DNA from: Tetrastigma voinierianum | Taxonomy: Eukaryota > Streptophyta > Magnoliopsida > Vitales > Vitaceae | Direction of reading: 5' to 3' | Length of the DNA stretch: 64,000 nt | Assembly (NCBI GenBank): GCA_016808115.1 | Contig: JAEQBH010000036.1 | Span: 248,001 to 312,000, forward strand | Part shown: one piece after another, positions 45,640-57,935 of the stretch | How positions within the stretch are numbered: position 1 is the first letter of the stretch | How the letters are laid out: every line of letters starts with the position of its first letter | Made by a program: the position numbers and the translations under genes | The notes under the pieces: model-generated | Told to the model about the DNA's origin: nothing | Database searches by the model: none | The model's input: the letters and a program-made list of their open reading frames with translations, nothing else

Positions 45640-46925
45640 ATCCCAGTAGACCGGATCTACCAGTTCCTCCATGCTCTCCTAGCAGTCGAAGTTCTCCAAA
45701 AATGGATTTAAGCGGTGATCGTTGAATTTAAAGAGTTTCCCATTCTCCAGATTCTCAATCTCCACTGCCCCATATGGGTGAACTATCTAGACTATGAAAG
45801 GCCCGCAAATTCATCTGCAGCAGTCACCCGGAAAGATGCACCGAGAGCCGTATTCGCCAGCATTTTTGGTGAGGTTCAAAGGTCTTCCTTTACGATGTTC
45901 TTTGTCATGGAAGAGCTTGACCTTTCTTTGTAAATTCTCTAGCTCCTTACATGATTCAAGCCTCAATTCATCGAGCTCGCTCATCCTGCAAAGATCCGCA
46001 AACACTCTCGCCAGCTTTCAACCAAAATTAAGAGTTTTAATGGCCCAATATGCTCTATGCTCGATTTCCACTAGGAGGTGACATGCCTTGCCATAAACTA
46101 ACCTATCAGGAGACATACAAAGAATAGTTTTAACAGCGGTACGGTAGGCCCAAAGAGCATCAGTTAGTCGAAGAGACCAATCCTTGTGATTAGGGTTAAT
46201 CGTCTTTACCAAAATGTGTTTGATCTCCCTATCGCTAGTTCCTTGGACCATCGTTTACGGGTGGTAAGCCGTGAAACTTTCAGGTGACACCATGCTTTAG
46301 TTTAGATTTTCTGCAAAAAAGGTTGATTACAAAAATGGAGCCCACCATCACTAATGATTGCTCGAGGCATTCCAAAGCGAGAGAAAATATGTTCTTTCAA
46401 AATTTTAAAACAACCTTGTGGTCATTAGTTCTCGTTAGAATGGCCTCCACCCACTTAGAAACATAATCAACTGCCAATAAAATGTAAAGGTACCCACATG
46501 AGGGGGGGAAAGGACCCATGAAGTCTAAACCCCATTAATCGAAAATCTCAATAATTAAAATAGGGGTAAGAGGCATCATGTTCCTTTTTGTGATCCCTCC
46601 TAGTTGTTGGCATCGAGCACAAGTTTTGCAAAAGTCAAAGCAATCTTTGAAAAGAGTGGGCCAATAAAAACTGGCTTGCAGGATTTTATCAGCCGTTTTT
46701 CTGGCGGAGAAATGTCCTCCATAAGCTTCAGAGTGACAGAAGGTGAGTACCCCAATTTGATCGTTATTGGATACACATCTTCTCATCAATTGGTCATGAC
46801 AGTATTTAAACAAGTATGGGTCATCAAAACAATATTTTTTTATGTCCACCAAAATTTCCTCTTTTGGCTGAGAAGCTCATTAGATGGAATTTGTCCCCGC
46901 CATTAGATAATTTGCATTATGTCTC
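45640..46925 (-). pseudogene. Integrase of element F (3' part of split pol)
   Basis: An open minus-strand frame (46852-46535) holds the zinc-binding domain: HSEAYGGHFS supplies the histidines and CKTCARC the cysteines. The core follows in other frames: GLDFMGPFP (about 46510, first Asp) and AIISDGG (about 46360, second Asp). The third catalytic residue, usually in QxE before SNRE, is lost: the frame at 46251-46018 reads QGTSDREIKHILV. LWAYRTAVKT and GKACHLLVEIEHRAYWAIK follow. The C-terminus (about 45840-45640) includes VHPYGAVEIENLENG. The 5' boundary at 46930 is the G insertion. Confidence 0.88.
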
Positions 46926-46990
46926 GTATATGTTTAATGACTAAAAGATATATACAAATTTATGACACTATTACCAAAGGACTATTGTCT

Positions 46991-47020
46991 AATCCCCGGA
47001 AACGGCGCCAAAAACTTGTT
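46991..47020 (-). repeat. tRNA-Asp primer motif inside G 3' LTR
   Basis: The plus strand reads AATCCCCGGAAACGGCGCCA then AAAACTTGTT, one base off the tRNA-Asp 3' end. It lies within the LTR, 60-80 bases before its end. The same segment, more decayed, is at 53462-53490 in the 5' LTR. Confidence 0.8.
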
Positions 47021-48679
47021 GAGATTGACCAAATTGATGTATATGTGAAAATATGGCCAAGGGAGTGAATGTGGTAAATACTCAAAAACTGATTTGAAAC
47101 AAAAGTAAGTATACTCAAAAATTGAAATGAAAAGTATTACCAACACTCAACCCCTTTCCGCAAGTGCACGGTCATACAAGTAATAAAGCGACTTAGAGTC
47201 CAGCATCATTCACAGATCGAGGTTCTCTCTAATTAATTTGATCACCCCGACACAAGGGCTCTTCACTATTTAGGGCACTGCTAGATGTCAAATAAAATCA
47301 ATTTAATTGAAACAAAAACTGATTTAAAAACTAATCCTAAAATCTACCAAATAAACAACTACGCACTCCTAAAATAAGGAAGAGAAATACCGTGACGTGA
47401 TAATTATTTACAAAATAAGCCAGATTTCCTTGAAAGCGCAACAATTGTAAGTTGAATGCTGATCTCGTCTAAGAGCAATGTAGTATAGCTTGGATTTCTC
47501 CATACACCATACATTTCATTAGTTAGAGATCCATATTCTTTTCGTGACAAACGGGTCTAAATAGCTACTTGTAAAATTTGGCACTCTTTAAGATTTGATT
47601 GCTTTTTCAATATCACAACCATTTCTTAGGATCAAGAATTCTCGCTCTACGTGATGTGATAATGCAAGCCTTCTCCAATGTAATCGTATCTCGTCCTTCA
47701 AATCTAATAAAATTTTCTATCTCCTTTGATCAGATCTTTTGCTAACACTCTGATCAAGATCCTTTTCATCGTACTAAGGAGAAACCTCTGATTAACTAAA
47801 TTCGATACATCATCTAATTAATCCTCACACCATGAGTAAATTAGAAGTGATCTATCAAAGAATTTTTCAGAGTTCATTAGTTCCAAGATATTAGTCTAGC
47901 ATACCCTAAGTTATCGCTTCTTAATTCAGGAATTTCATCCGTGTCACTCGTAGGGCCTCTCGGAAATCGCAGCAAAGATATTTCTTTGCGGGGTATAAGC
48001 TACCAATATTCCTAACAATTCAACATATGAACTATACCACTATATAAATTCGCTTCAAACCTACAAAATAATCGAACAACCGTAAATTTGAATGTTCAAT
48101 CACTAATCCTCAACCCTAGAGGGTGTTTATCGTTCCACATCGGATTCTCAATCATCACTAATTCAAACAAAAAGTAAGAAATGAAGAAAGAAATCAAGAG
48201 AAAGAAGAGAAAATGGGATTGTTTTCAAATCTTCACCTCAACAATAAATAAATTGAATATCCGAGTACAAAGACCAAAATCTCTTCAATAAATAAAAATC
48301 AGTTTAAAACTATTCCCCAAGCATCTATTAAAAATAAAAATCAAGTAAAGAAAACTAAGAAAATGAGCAAATAGAGAGAGAAACTAAGAGAGAGAGAAAA
48401 TCCGCATTTTCTTTTAGCTTCAATCCTTGTCGAACCTTAGTGAAATCTCGAATCTCTATTATACAAAGACCAAATCTCTTCAATAGAAACAAAATCGCTT
48501 CTAAACGCCAAATCTAAAAACAAAAATTCATTAAAACTCGGGAAAATGCGCCTAGACAGAGAAACCCCAAGAGAGAGGTCAATCTTCCCGCCGTTTTTAC
48601 CAAAAACAGTATAAATATGGTCCTAGGTGAAATGGGCTTGGAAATTAGGGTCAAAACTCAATTTTCGGGCCTTTTTCAA

Positions 48680-48830
48680 GTTTCTCGCAGCATTTACCGC
48701 GACACGTGCTCGTCGCGATACCATTTCGTCACGACATCGTCACGACATACTCTTCTCATTGGCGCTGACATCGTCACTTACATACTTCCTCGCTATGGCA
48801 TACTTCCGTCGTGACAAATTTTCTCGGATA
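48680..48830. repeat. CGTCGCGAY cluster in G 3' LTR
   Basis: Degenerate copies occur (CGTCGCGATACC, CGTCACGACATC, CGTCACGACATA, CGTCGTGAC), all consistent with CpG decay of GTCGCGAC. A weak TATA-like stretch lies just downstream near 48610. Confidence 0.6.
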
Positions 48831-49197
48831 AAGAATCGGTTTTCTTCTCTAACTTGCTCAAGCCATAACTTTTTCGCTTAACTCGGATTTGGGCGTGTGG
48901 AGCACTGGTTTCGAAAGCTCTTCAACGTAGACGCGCCAGGAGGAAATTTGAACCATTTGATGTTCCATATGGTACAGAAAAATTCATCTTTCCAGTGGTG
49001 CGCTATGAGACTCTCGGTTGACTCTTCTTTTGGACGTGTATTACTCATTTCTTGCCAAATCACTTGCTTTTCATCAATAATCCTACAAAACCAAGTTTAG
49101 AGGAAAATTTATGAGTTTTACATGAATATGGGATATTAAATGCACAAATAGCACATGTGGAATGAACTCAAAACATAGATGAGTTTTGCACTCATCA

Positions 49198-52100
49198 AAC
49201 ACCCCTAAATCCTCAAGCTTTGCTTGTCCTCAAGCAAAGAAAAGAAAGAAGTTGCTTCGTCCCTACAATAAGAAAGAGTCTATTTCACCCTTTTATTTAA
49301 CCAAACCGAGTAATCAAGTCTTTGCAAGGGGTATGTGATATGTGTCTCAAGAATCACCCTTTCAAGGAATATGTAGAATATATCAAGATAATTTATTTAT
49401 TTTAATAGTGAATTAATCTCATAATAGATAAATTTAGATCATGGTTCTCACTAGTGTGTGTGTGTGTGGCCTTCATCTCAAACAATTGCAAGCTAAATGA
49501 GCTTTATGAGAATCGAGATAAGTACACTGGGATCTCCTAAGATAATTTATTTGTGCTCCATAGGCCATATTCTTATCACTCCCTCCACTAATGCAGGCAT
49601 ACACAACTCTCAAGATCAAGTAGGTCTCTTATAAGCTTGTAATGTAAGGTTTGGGTGTGGGTAGTTGAGTAGTTATTTTAGGGCTAAAACTACTCAAACA
49701 TACATATTTTTCTGCATCGGGACAGCCTCCTATTCCATCCTCGGTTTTTACCATTAGCATAGTGACACTCTCAAACACCCCAAAATCTAGGCATCCTTCC
49801 ATACTCCTCATATCACTTTTATGCAATACCCTGCATTCTTTCAACAAACACCAAGAAGCCTTTTCTTTAAGACAAGCGTTATTAGAGTGGTGCAATGTCA
49901 AAACCCCCCTAAGCTTTCTACCAACCCTTAGCGTAGCTTTAAATCACCAACTCCTTAATTAATCAGCTCTGAGTACTAGGTGTCGAGACACCCCTTAGGA
50001 TTTACTTGTCAGTGGAAGGAAGGCTACGAGGCTAGACTCACTCCTCCTTGACTTTTTATTGTATTTCTTGCTTCTTTACACTTGATATTTTCGTTTTTTT
50101 TTTTTCAACTTTGCCATTTCAACTAATTTGGAGTTATTTTCCTATGGAAAATAACTTCCTCTAAACTTGCTCTCAAACAATCTTCATTTATGTTCAAATC
50201 CTCATGTTATGGGTGAGTTTGGTTCTTTATTGAGGGATAGTGATGCATGTGAAGGTTATCGCTTCAAACTTCTGGTTTTTTTATAAACAGAATTTTGGCT
50301 CTTTAAGGCCAACATCTTGGTACTAGAGGAATATGCATATGCATATTAATGGTTAGCTTGAAAGGCACAATCTTTCCAAGGACGGCCTATATATCATTTT
50401 CACTGTTGTTGCTTCAGATTTCGCCAAGCTTATAATAGAATGTCTTGAACCTATGGAGATCAAAATTAGATGATTCTCATAAACTTCTAACCTACAAAAA
50501 TCGTTTTCAAGGGTACTTAGTGACTAATGCATGGATTTTGAGAAACCAATGACTAAATATCCTATTAAAGAGATAACTCATTATGCATTAAGTCCTATTA
50601 TCTCTAATATTGTCCATATCCCAAGGATTCATTTATGGTCCTTATTGACATCACAACAACTCCAAGCAAAACTCAATTAACTCAATAAACTCTAACTAAA
50701 AAAATATATGAAACAGATGTGTTAGGAAGCACCAAACAAGTCATTATCCATAAACACCAGAAAATTTCATCCTCAAAGCACACATGGTAACATGTGGGGG
50801 TGTGACATGATAACCAACAAAAATAAACACCCTAAATCTGAGATGAACATTGTCCTAAATGTTCAGCAATGAGCAAAAGGAATAAATAAAGCAAAAGGGT
50901 AATAAGAGAGTTGGGAAAAGTGAACTCCCTTTGTAGTCTTGGCCACTTTGAATAGAACCTTGATGATTTTCAGACATTAACATTGGTGTACTACCCTTTG
51001 ATATACTTCTTCTTTTGCTTCTTTGAGCCATGAAAGTGGCTTGGCATTTTCAAACACTCTGGTGTGCACCAACTTCACTAATGAGTGAGTTTTGATTCTT
51101 TAAAAACTCCGTCAATACATGCAAATCACTCCACAATCAACAATGATCCACAAAGAACCCAAAACAAACAACTGAAGGCACAAAATTTTCTTCCATTGCA
51201 CTCCTCTTTGATGCTTGAATGATGGACGGAAATCGGGATTCAAATAAAAAGTAAGTTTGTGGGTTTGTGGGATGGGTTTTAAAGCTTGAAGATGATGAAG
51301 ATGGATCGGGGAGGAATGTGATTTTAGATCAGCGGATGGGAGAGAAGAATTTGAAAGTATAGAAGTTACAAGGGTTGGAGGGAAAGAGTAGGGCAAGATA
51401 GAGTATAAAGTAGGAAGAAGAAAATGGCTTTAAAGGGTTAAAAGCCTCTGTTGTGACTATGGTGCTGGTCACGCACTGCTTTTTTATCCAACTTGTTATA
51501 CTCATATCTCCTTCCATTTTAGCTCTAATTGATGTGTAAGGACTCGTTGAAAAGTACCCAATGTAGAACGTGCTTATGGCTGAGGTGAACCATTTGGAGC
51601 CCCAATCAATACAAAATCAGAACAAATGCCAGGTCCAAAGGTGAAGATTTCTTGACTCCCAGGTTCTCCCTCGCTTTGTCTCGCCCATATCACTGCCATC
51701 CTTCAAAAGTCCTTCACGCTCTCAAAATTCCTCCAATAGAAACCCTTAATGCTTATCCATGCTTAAACTCATCTCTTGTCTTCAATTCCTCCTCAAGCAT
51801 GATCACAAACTCCAATTTTATATTTCGCCTCTCACTTACCACCTCAAAACTCGAAATTTTATGAACATCTCTACTCCAATTTTTTTTCACACTTCAGCAC
51901 TATAATTACATCAACCACTTTCCAACTTTCGCTTTCGCTCTCAAAACTAACTTCATGACAAATATTGTCGAGCCTTCAAACTTATCTTATTCTCAAAACA
52001 CTAACAACAAAGTTAAAACAAAGGCTGAATTTTCATCCTGCCAGCAAAAAATAAAGCACAAATAAAATAACTAAAAAAATAGAAAAGAAAAGAGAATGGA

Positions 52101-53399
52101 TAGAATCCTTATTACTTAGCTTAGGTTGCCTCAAGAAGTCGCTTCCGTTTTAGAGTCCAGCTAGACTCATTGAAAAGTACTAGTGCTTCCATTCGACCAA
52201 TCATTCATCTTCGGGAAAGCACTTCCTCTTCATAACCATTCAAAATTAAGACGGTTTTCTTTCGCACTTTGAATAGGGAAAGAAACTCAAATCCCTTTAA
52301 TTACGGGCCGGTGGTTCAGCCCACAATTTCTTCAAAATACCTCTATGTGAAGTGTATGTAAACACATTTATGCTTAAGGATCATAGTTTCAAACTTGTTC
52401 CCTTTACTGAAGCAATTAGACTTTCTCTCGCATACGGCTCTTTCTCGCCCATCAAAGGTAATGGTTGGTGCAGATTAACTTTGCTTTCTCCTCACCTACA
52501 AGCAAGGTGAGCTCCCCCTTGTTGATGTTAATTCATGCTAGCTTCGAGGAAAGAAGTGGTCTTCTTAGCAAATGAGAATTTTGTAGATCCCTTCAATGCT
52601 CCCAAGTCACAAAATCCATGGGAAGGTAAATGTGTCAATCTTCACTAAAATGTTTTCACAGCCATTACTGACTTACTTTTCAAATTTCAGTTTATCCAAT
52701 AATGACTCTTCTCATCATCTAAGTTGTTTAGGAGTGCCTTTGTTCTCAATTTCAGCTCATTTTCACCTTCTTCCACGTATTTCAGGATAGGGGAAATTTT
52801 TGTACACCTTCAGTTTCAAAGGAGTATCAATGCATTCATTGGGATTTGGCAAAGTGTTACTAGGAGAGGTCCTAGAGAATTTTTCCTTGAATGCTCGACT
52901 TAAGTGTCCGTATCTGGAAGTTTCTACATTTTTCAATCTAGCACCAGTGTTGACTGAAGGCATCTAAACTGGAAATTTCGCCTCATGAAGATTAATCCTC
53001 TTCTTCCCTTCCATGTAGATAAAAATATGCTCCACCAGAGACAACTCTTCTTCCTCTGAATGTGGATCTTTAACTCCTCGATACAAGAATATTCCTTGTT
53101 CCATAAGTGAGTCATTGTGAATTCTTTCGTCCAATTTATGAAGAAGTAGCCCGCTTGGCTTCTATGGAGGCAAATCTATCTTCTATCAATGTTCCTCCAT
53201 AAGTACCAACAACAAGAAGAAAAACAAAGAAAATAAAGTACAAAATACTAATAAAAATTAACTAAGAAACAAATCACAACCAAAAAGATAAAAAATAAAA
53301 TAAAAATCGCTTCTAAATTAGCAAATTACTCCGGTTTTTCGTATCGTCATCACGAGAGAAAAGTGAACCGCGCCAATCCTTGCAAGAACTACTAAAACT
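49198..53399 (-). mobile_element. Internal region of element G, no genes
   Basis: About 4.2 kb contain no frame above 95 codons and no gag or pol motif. The polypurine side (49198-49215, minus strand GGATTTAGGGGTGTT before TGATGAG) and the TTTGCTTGAGG block match elements A and C. A decayed block near 52120-52150 resembles the post-pol boundary of element I. A divergent primer-binding site follows the 5' LTR at 53377-53399. Confidence 0.65.
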
Positions 53400-53490
53400 T
53401 GTTTAATGACCAAGACATATACAAATTTATGACACTATTACCAAAGGACTATTGTCTAACTCTAAATCCGCGCCAAAAACTTGTCGAGAT
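53372..53490 (-). repeat. Two primer motifs at the G 5' LTR end
   Basis: 53462-53480 (CTAAATCCGCGCCAAAAAC) lies inside the LTR and 53377-53399 (AATCCTTGCAAGAACTACTAAAA) just outside, about 85 bases apart. The outer one occupies the functional position but is the more decayed. Confidence 0.6.
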
Positions 53491-55626
53491 TGACCAAATT
53501 GATGTATATGAAAATATACAAGGAGTGAATGCAGAATACTCAAAAACCGATTTTAAACAAAGAAGTTGCACTAAACCGAAACGGTGCAGATACTAACACT
53601 CAACCCTCTCTCGCAGTCGCACGTCATACACAGCGCCGACTCTAGGAGTCCTGATATCGCATCCACGTATGGGACGTGGAGTGTTCTCTCTAATCGAATT
53701 TGATCACCCCGGACATAAGGGCTCCTTTCACTATTTAGGCGACTGGCTGTCAAATAAATAATTTAATTGAAACAAAATCGATTTAAACTAATCCCAAAAA
53801 TCTACCAAATAAACAACTACTTAATTCCTAAAAGGTATGAAGAGAGTCACTAGGATGGGATAATTATTTACAAACAAATACTTCTTGAAAGCAAAGAACA
53901 ATTGTAAGTTGAATGCTAGATCCGTCCAAGAGCAATGCAAGATAGCTCGATTTCTCCATACACCATACATTTCACTAGCTAGAGATCCATATTCTTTCAG
54001 ACAAACGGGTCTAAATATTTATCGTAAAATTCCTAAGACTCAAGATTGACGCTTTTTCTTTCAATACTTCACAACCATTTCTTGTGATCAAGAATTATCG
54101 TTTCATGTATTTAGATAACGCAGTTCTCTCCAACGTGAATTTGCATCTCGCCCTTCAAATTCCATTAAAATTTTCTATCTCCTTGATCGGTTCTCATAAC
54201 ACTCATGATCAAGATCCTTTCATCGATTCATGAGAAACCTCTGACAACTAAATTGATACATCATCTAATTAATCCTCACCATGAGTAAATTGATTTATCT
54301 ATCGTATAATTTTTTAGTTCATTGGGGCCTAAGATATTAGTCTATCATACCCTAAGTTACCGCTTTTACCTCAGAATCTCCATCTCTCGTGTCACTGTAG
54401 GCTCTGTAATCTTGGCGCAGTATATGTTCAGGTATAAGCCACAATATTCCGAATAATTCAATATATGAACTGTACCAATTATATAAATCTCGCTTTCAAA
54501 CTCCACAAATAACCGAACAACCGCAAATCGACCGCTCAACAATTAATCCTCAACCCAGAGTAGTGTTTAATGTTCATTACCTGATTTCAATCATCACTAA
54601 TCAACAAAAGTGCTAAAACAAGTTAAACTGTTATGTTAAGAGAAAACCCGCATTCAGCTTAAATTCTTCACCTCATCAGTGAAGAATCGAATATCCGAAA
54701 TAACACCAAAATCTCTTCAATAGAAATAAAATCGTCGAAAACTATTCTAAGATCTATTAAAAATAAAATATGCAAAGAAAACTGAAGAAAATGAGCAATG
54801 AGGAGAGAGAAAACCCATGAGAGAGAAACTGCATTTTACTTAATCCTCGTCTCAACCTTTGCCGAAATCCTAATCTCTATTATAATGGTGCTAATCGAAA
54901 TCTCTTCAATAGAAACAAAACTGCCTTGGGAACCGTCTCAAATCTGGTAAAACAAATAAAATCTACGTAAAATCGGAAAAATGGGCAATTAGAGAGAGAA
55001 ACCCCAAGAGAGAGGCTCTCCAATCTTCCCGCCTTGCCTTCTTTACCTAAAAACGAAAAGCAACATGGTCCAGAAACTGCCAAATTCAGTCAAAACTCAC
55101 TTTCGGCCTTTTCGCTTCGCAGCATTTCGGGTCGCGACACGTGTGCTCTTTCGTCGCGACACCATTTCCTCACGCGACATCACACAACATACCTTTCTGT
55201 CAGCGACATCTGGCCACTACATACCTCCTCGGGTCGCGACATACTCTCCGGTTGCGCTATACTCCTGCCGCGCACAAATTTTCCGGATAAAGAACCGGCT
55301 TTTCTTCTCTAACTCGTCAGGCCATAACTTCTTCGCTTTAACTCGATTCGGGCGTGAGTACTGCTGGTTCTTTGAATTTAAATGCAATGGGGAGGAAATT
55401 TTGAACCATTTGATGTTCCGTATCTATGCAAAATTCATCTTTCCAGCAGGCGCTACACTTTGGCCGACTCTTTGAAGTATATCGCCTATTTCGTCAAATC
55501 ACTGCTTTTCATCAATAATCCAGAAACCAAGCTTGTATGAATGGCTAGCTTTACTTATCATTATTAAATGCACAAAATAGTACGTGAATGAACTTCAAAA
55601 CATAGACGAGTTTTTGCACTCCATCA
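53400..55626 (-). repeat. 5' LTR of element G
   Basis: It starts at 55626 with TGATGGAGTGCAAAAAC and ends at 53400 with CATTAAACA, about 2227 bases. It is homologous to 46931-49197, including the TTTAGTTCATTG/CCTAAGTTAC block and the CCAAGAGAGAGG block. Confidence 0.8.
55120..55270. repeat. GTCGCGAC cluster in G 5' LTR
   Basis: Three exact GTCGCGAC copies occur (near 55131, 55156 and 55232) with variants between. They are better preserved than in the 3' LTR partner and lie about 355-505 bases from the LTR start. Confidence 0.7.
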
Positions 55627-56900
55627 AGATACCATAGTAAAGGGACAAAGAGCAAAGTCGCTTCATCGTAAAAGTGTCACTACGGCTAGCCTTCAAAAGT
55701 TGTTCCAAAACATTAAACGAGAAAGCGGTCACCTTCCACATTCTCAACTCCCTTCTTATCCTTTAACGGTCAGATTAAATTCGATGCAGTAAAATCCACC
55801 TAAAGGAGACGAGGCTTAATATCCTACTTAGAGAGCAAGTACTTCAACACTACATGATTAGTGAAAATGGTTGGCTGGAGACCCTATAACAAGATCCGAA
55901 CTTTTCAGGCAAAGACTACACCCAAGAACTCTTTCCCCGTGAGGGGTCAGATAATCGGGACTAAGCTGGGTCAAAAGTCTCGTCGCATAATAGATCACAA
56001 ACGCTTTATTTTCCGCTCTCTAATACAAATTTCCCTATGACATAATCACTAGCGTCACACGTGATCTCAAAGGGGAGGTCCCAATTAAAGGATCACATTA
56101 TAGGAGGTGACACTAACATAGTTTTCAGTTTATCAAAGGCCATCTCACATGCCTGTGATCATTCAAAAGTGACATCCTTGGCAAGCAAATTGTATTGCTG
56201 GACGTACATGGCACTAAAATCTCTTATGAACCTCCTATAAAACCCGCATGACCTAGGAATGACCGTGTAGACATCCTTGATAATAATTTAGGAGTGGGTA
56301 GGTCAGAGATCAACTCAACTTTCGCCTTTATCTAATTCTTATCTGTTCCTCTAATATTATGTGTCCTAGCACAACCCTCAGGTCACCAATGGTATGACAC
56401 TTCTCCCTACCAACACTAAATTTTCCTTACATCTTCTAATACTTCCTTAAATCCTTCCAGACATCCCTCTCATATGAATCTCCAAAAAATGTAGAAATCA
56501 TTCATGAAAATCTCTAAGATATGTTCTATCGTGTCACTGTAACTTTATCATGCAATCACGAAGGTCCTGCACATTTAATCATGGCCTTTTCTTAAAATAG
56601 TAATGTACCAAAAGGGCAAGTGAACGTGGTTTTCTCTTGATCTTCTAGGGCTATCTCAATTTGATTATACCTTGAGTACCCATCTAGAAAACAATAGAAT
56701 TCATGCCCTGCAACTCTCTCCAACATTTGGTCTATAAAAGGTAAAGGGAAATAATCTTTCCTAAAGGCCGCATTAAGTTTCCTATGGGCCACGCGACACC
56801 TCCAATCCTCAGGTGACCTCGAGTGGAATGAGCTCATCAGGTTCATCTGCCACCACAAAGGATACCTGCATTTCTTAGAAGTACTGGGTCAGATCGACTC
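55627..56900 (-). pseudogene. RT and RNase H of element F (5' part of split pol)
   Basis: An open minus-strand frame (56858-56592) gives RT: RKDYFPLPFIDQMLERVAGH, CFLDGYSRYNQIEIALEDQE and KTTFTCPFGTLLF. Downstream, at 56505-56497, the catalytic YMDD block reads FMND, with the first catalytic Asp changed to Asn. RNase H fragments follow: VIYYATRLL (about 56010), ERVLGCSLCLKS (about 55940) and a degraded TDHAALRYLL equivalent (about 55860). Element G begins at 55626, just before the integrase. The enzyme is dead by substitution and frameshift. Confidence 0.88.
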
Positions 56901-57539
56901 CACTGCTATCTCGTAATAGGTAAATAACACCTACATTCCAAAGTAGCTTTAAACCTCTTCTTGACAAATTCTTTCATAACCGGGTCCAAACTCCTCTGCC
57001 AGGGCTAAGGTGAAGGTTCATACATCCTCTTCCAAAGAGAACTCAAAAAGTGCACTGGTGATAATTCCTTTAATATCCCCAAGAATGGTCCATCCTATCA
57101 AGAATGGTGGATTCTCAATATCTCCGTGTTTATTCTCGATCCGTTCTAAAGAGGAGATATGTGATTAACTGAAAGCATCTTCACTCCCTAGGAACGATAC
57201 TGAGATGCAATGGTAAGGGGTTTCAATCTCGCTTAAATATTTTTCTTCAAGGTAAACTCTGGCTCTCAATTGGTGACAATTTTTCAAATCAGTGCTCCAC
57301 CCATTTGCCTCCATTACTCATTATGCTCAATTATGGAGTACGTAAACTCCAATTCTGGGATGTGGTTACCTCAATGACATAACTTGGGCTTACTTCAGAC
57401 AAGACTGAGAGGGTCATCATATGAAACATGATCTACATAGTTCTGCACAAAAGTATTCTTTCATATTTACCTCACAGACATCCTCATCATCCCCTATCTC
57501 CTTGAAAACATTGAAGATGTTCGTATTACCGCCATGCCA
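56901..57539 (-). mobile_element. Protease-RT linker of element F
   Basis: The minus-strand translation is heavily broken with no complete motif. Position between protease and RT identifies it as the linker of the pol polyprotein. Confidence 0.5.
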
Positions 57540-57935
57540 CAAGAGAGATCATTAATCCTCCCCTACAGTGTATAATGACATTGGCAATGGCCAAGAAGAG
57601 CCTACCAAGAATCACTGGAAATTAAGTCCCTTGATTTGACACAGGTTGAGTGTTGAGAACAAAAAAATCCACAGGAAAGTAGAACTTGTCTACTTGCACC
57701 AATACGTCTTTCATTATACCTGCGAATTTCACACTACTTACGCCTAAATTGGTTATGATATTAGCAGCTCTAACTCTTAACCCTAGCTCAACATATATCG
57801 AGCACGCGCAACAAATTCAACACTCGCTCCCAAGTCCACTAGAGCATGTCCCACTTCGAAGCTTCCCACCACTATGGAAATATCCTCGGGTCTTTGTATT
57901 AAAGTTGTTCCTAATCAAAGAGCTGGATCGTTAAG
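57540..57935 (-). pseudogene. Aspartic protease of element F
   Basis: The minus strand reads GSFEVGHALVDLGASVEFVA (about 57865-57805), with the active-site block DLGAS intact. A degraded middle follows, then MKDVLVQVDKFYFPVDFFVL (about 57715-57655), NTQPVSNQGT and PVILGRLFLAIANVIIHCRG (about 57620-57560). This is the complete order of an Athila protease, which matures the polyprotein. At least two frameshifts and a stop interrupt it. Confidence 0.85.

Larger units (their letters stand above)
46931..49197 (-). repeat. 3' LTR of element G
   Basis: It starts at 49197 with TGATGAGTGCAAAACTCATC and ends at 46931 with CATTAAACA, about 2267 bases. The last 80 bases contain an almost perfect tRNA-Asp primer motif (46991-47010), so the LTR extends beyond it. 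It pairs with 53400-55626. Confidence 0.8.
46931..55626 (-). mobile_element. Element G: noncoding A/C-family element inserted in F pol
   Basis: LTRs at 53400-55626 (5') and 46931-49197 (3') flank a 4.2-kb noncoding interior. The insertion separates the F RNase H (ending near 55640) from its integrase (starting near 46925). The two halves are collinear and in the order expected for pol. The flanks, on the element strand, are TATCT before the 5' LTR and TATAC after the 3' LTR, a partly decayed duplication (TAT is shared). F coding reads into the 5' edge and resumes at the 3' edge (NANYLMAG). Confidence 0.85.
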
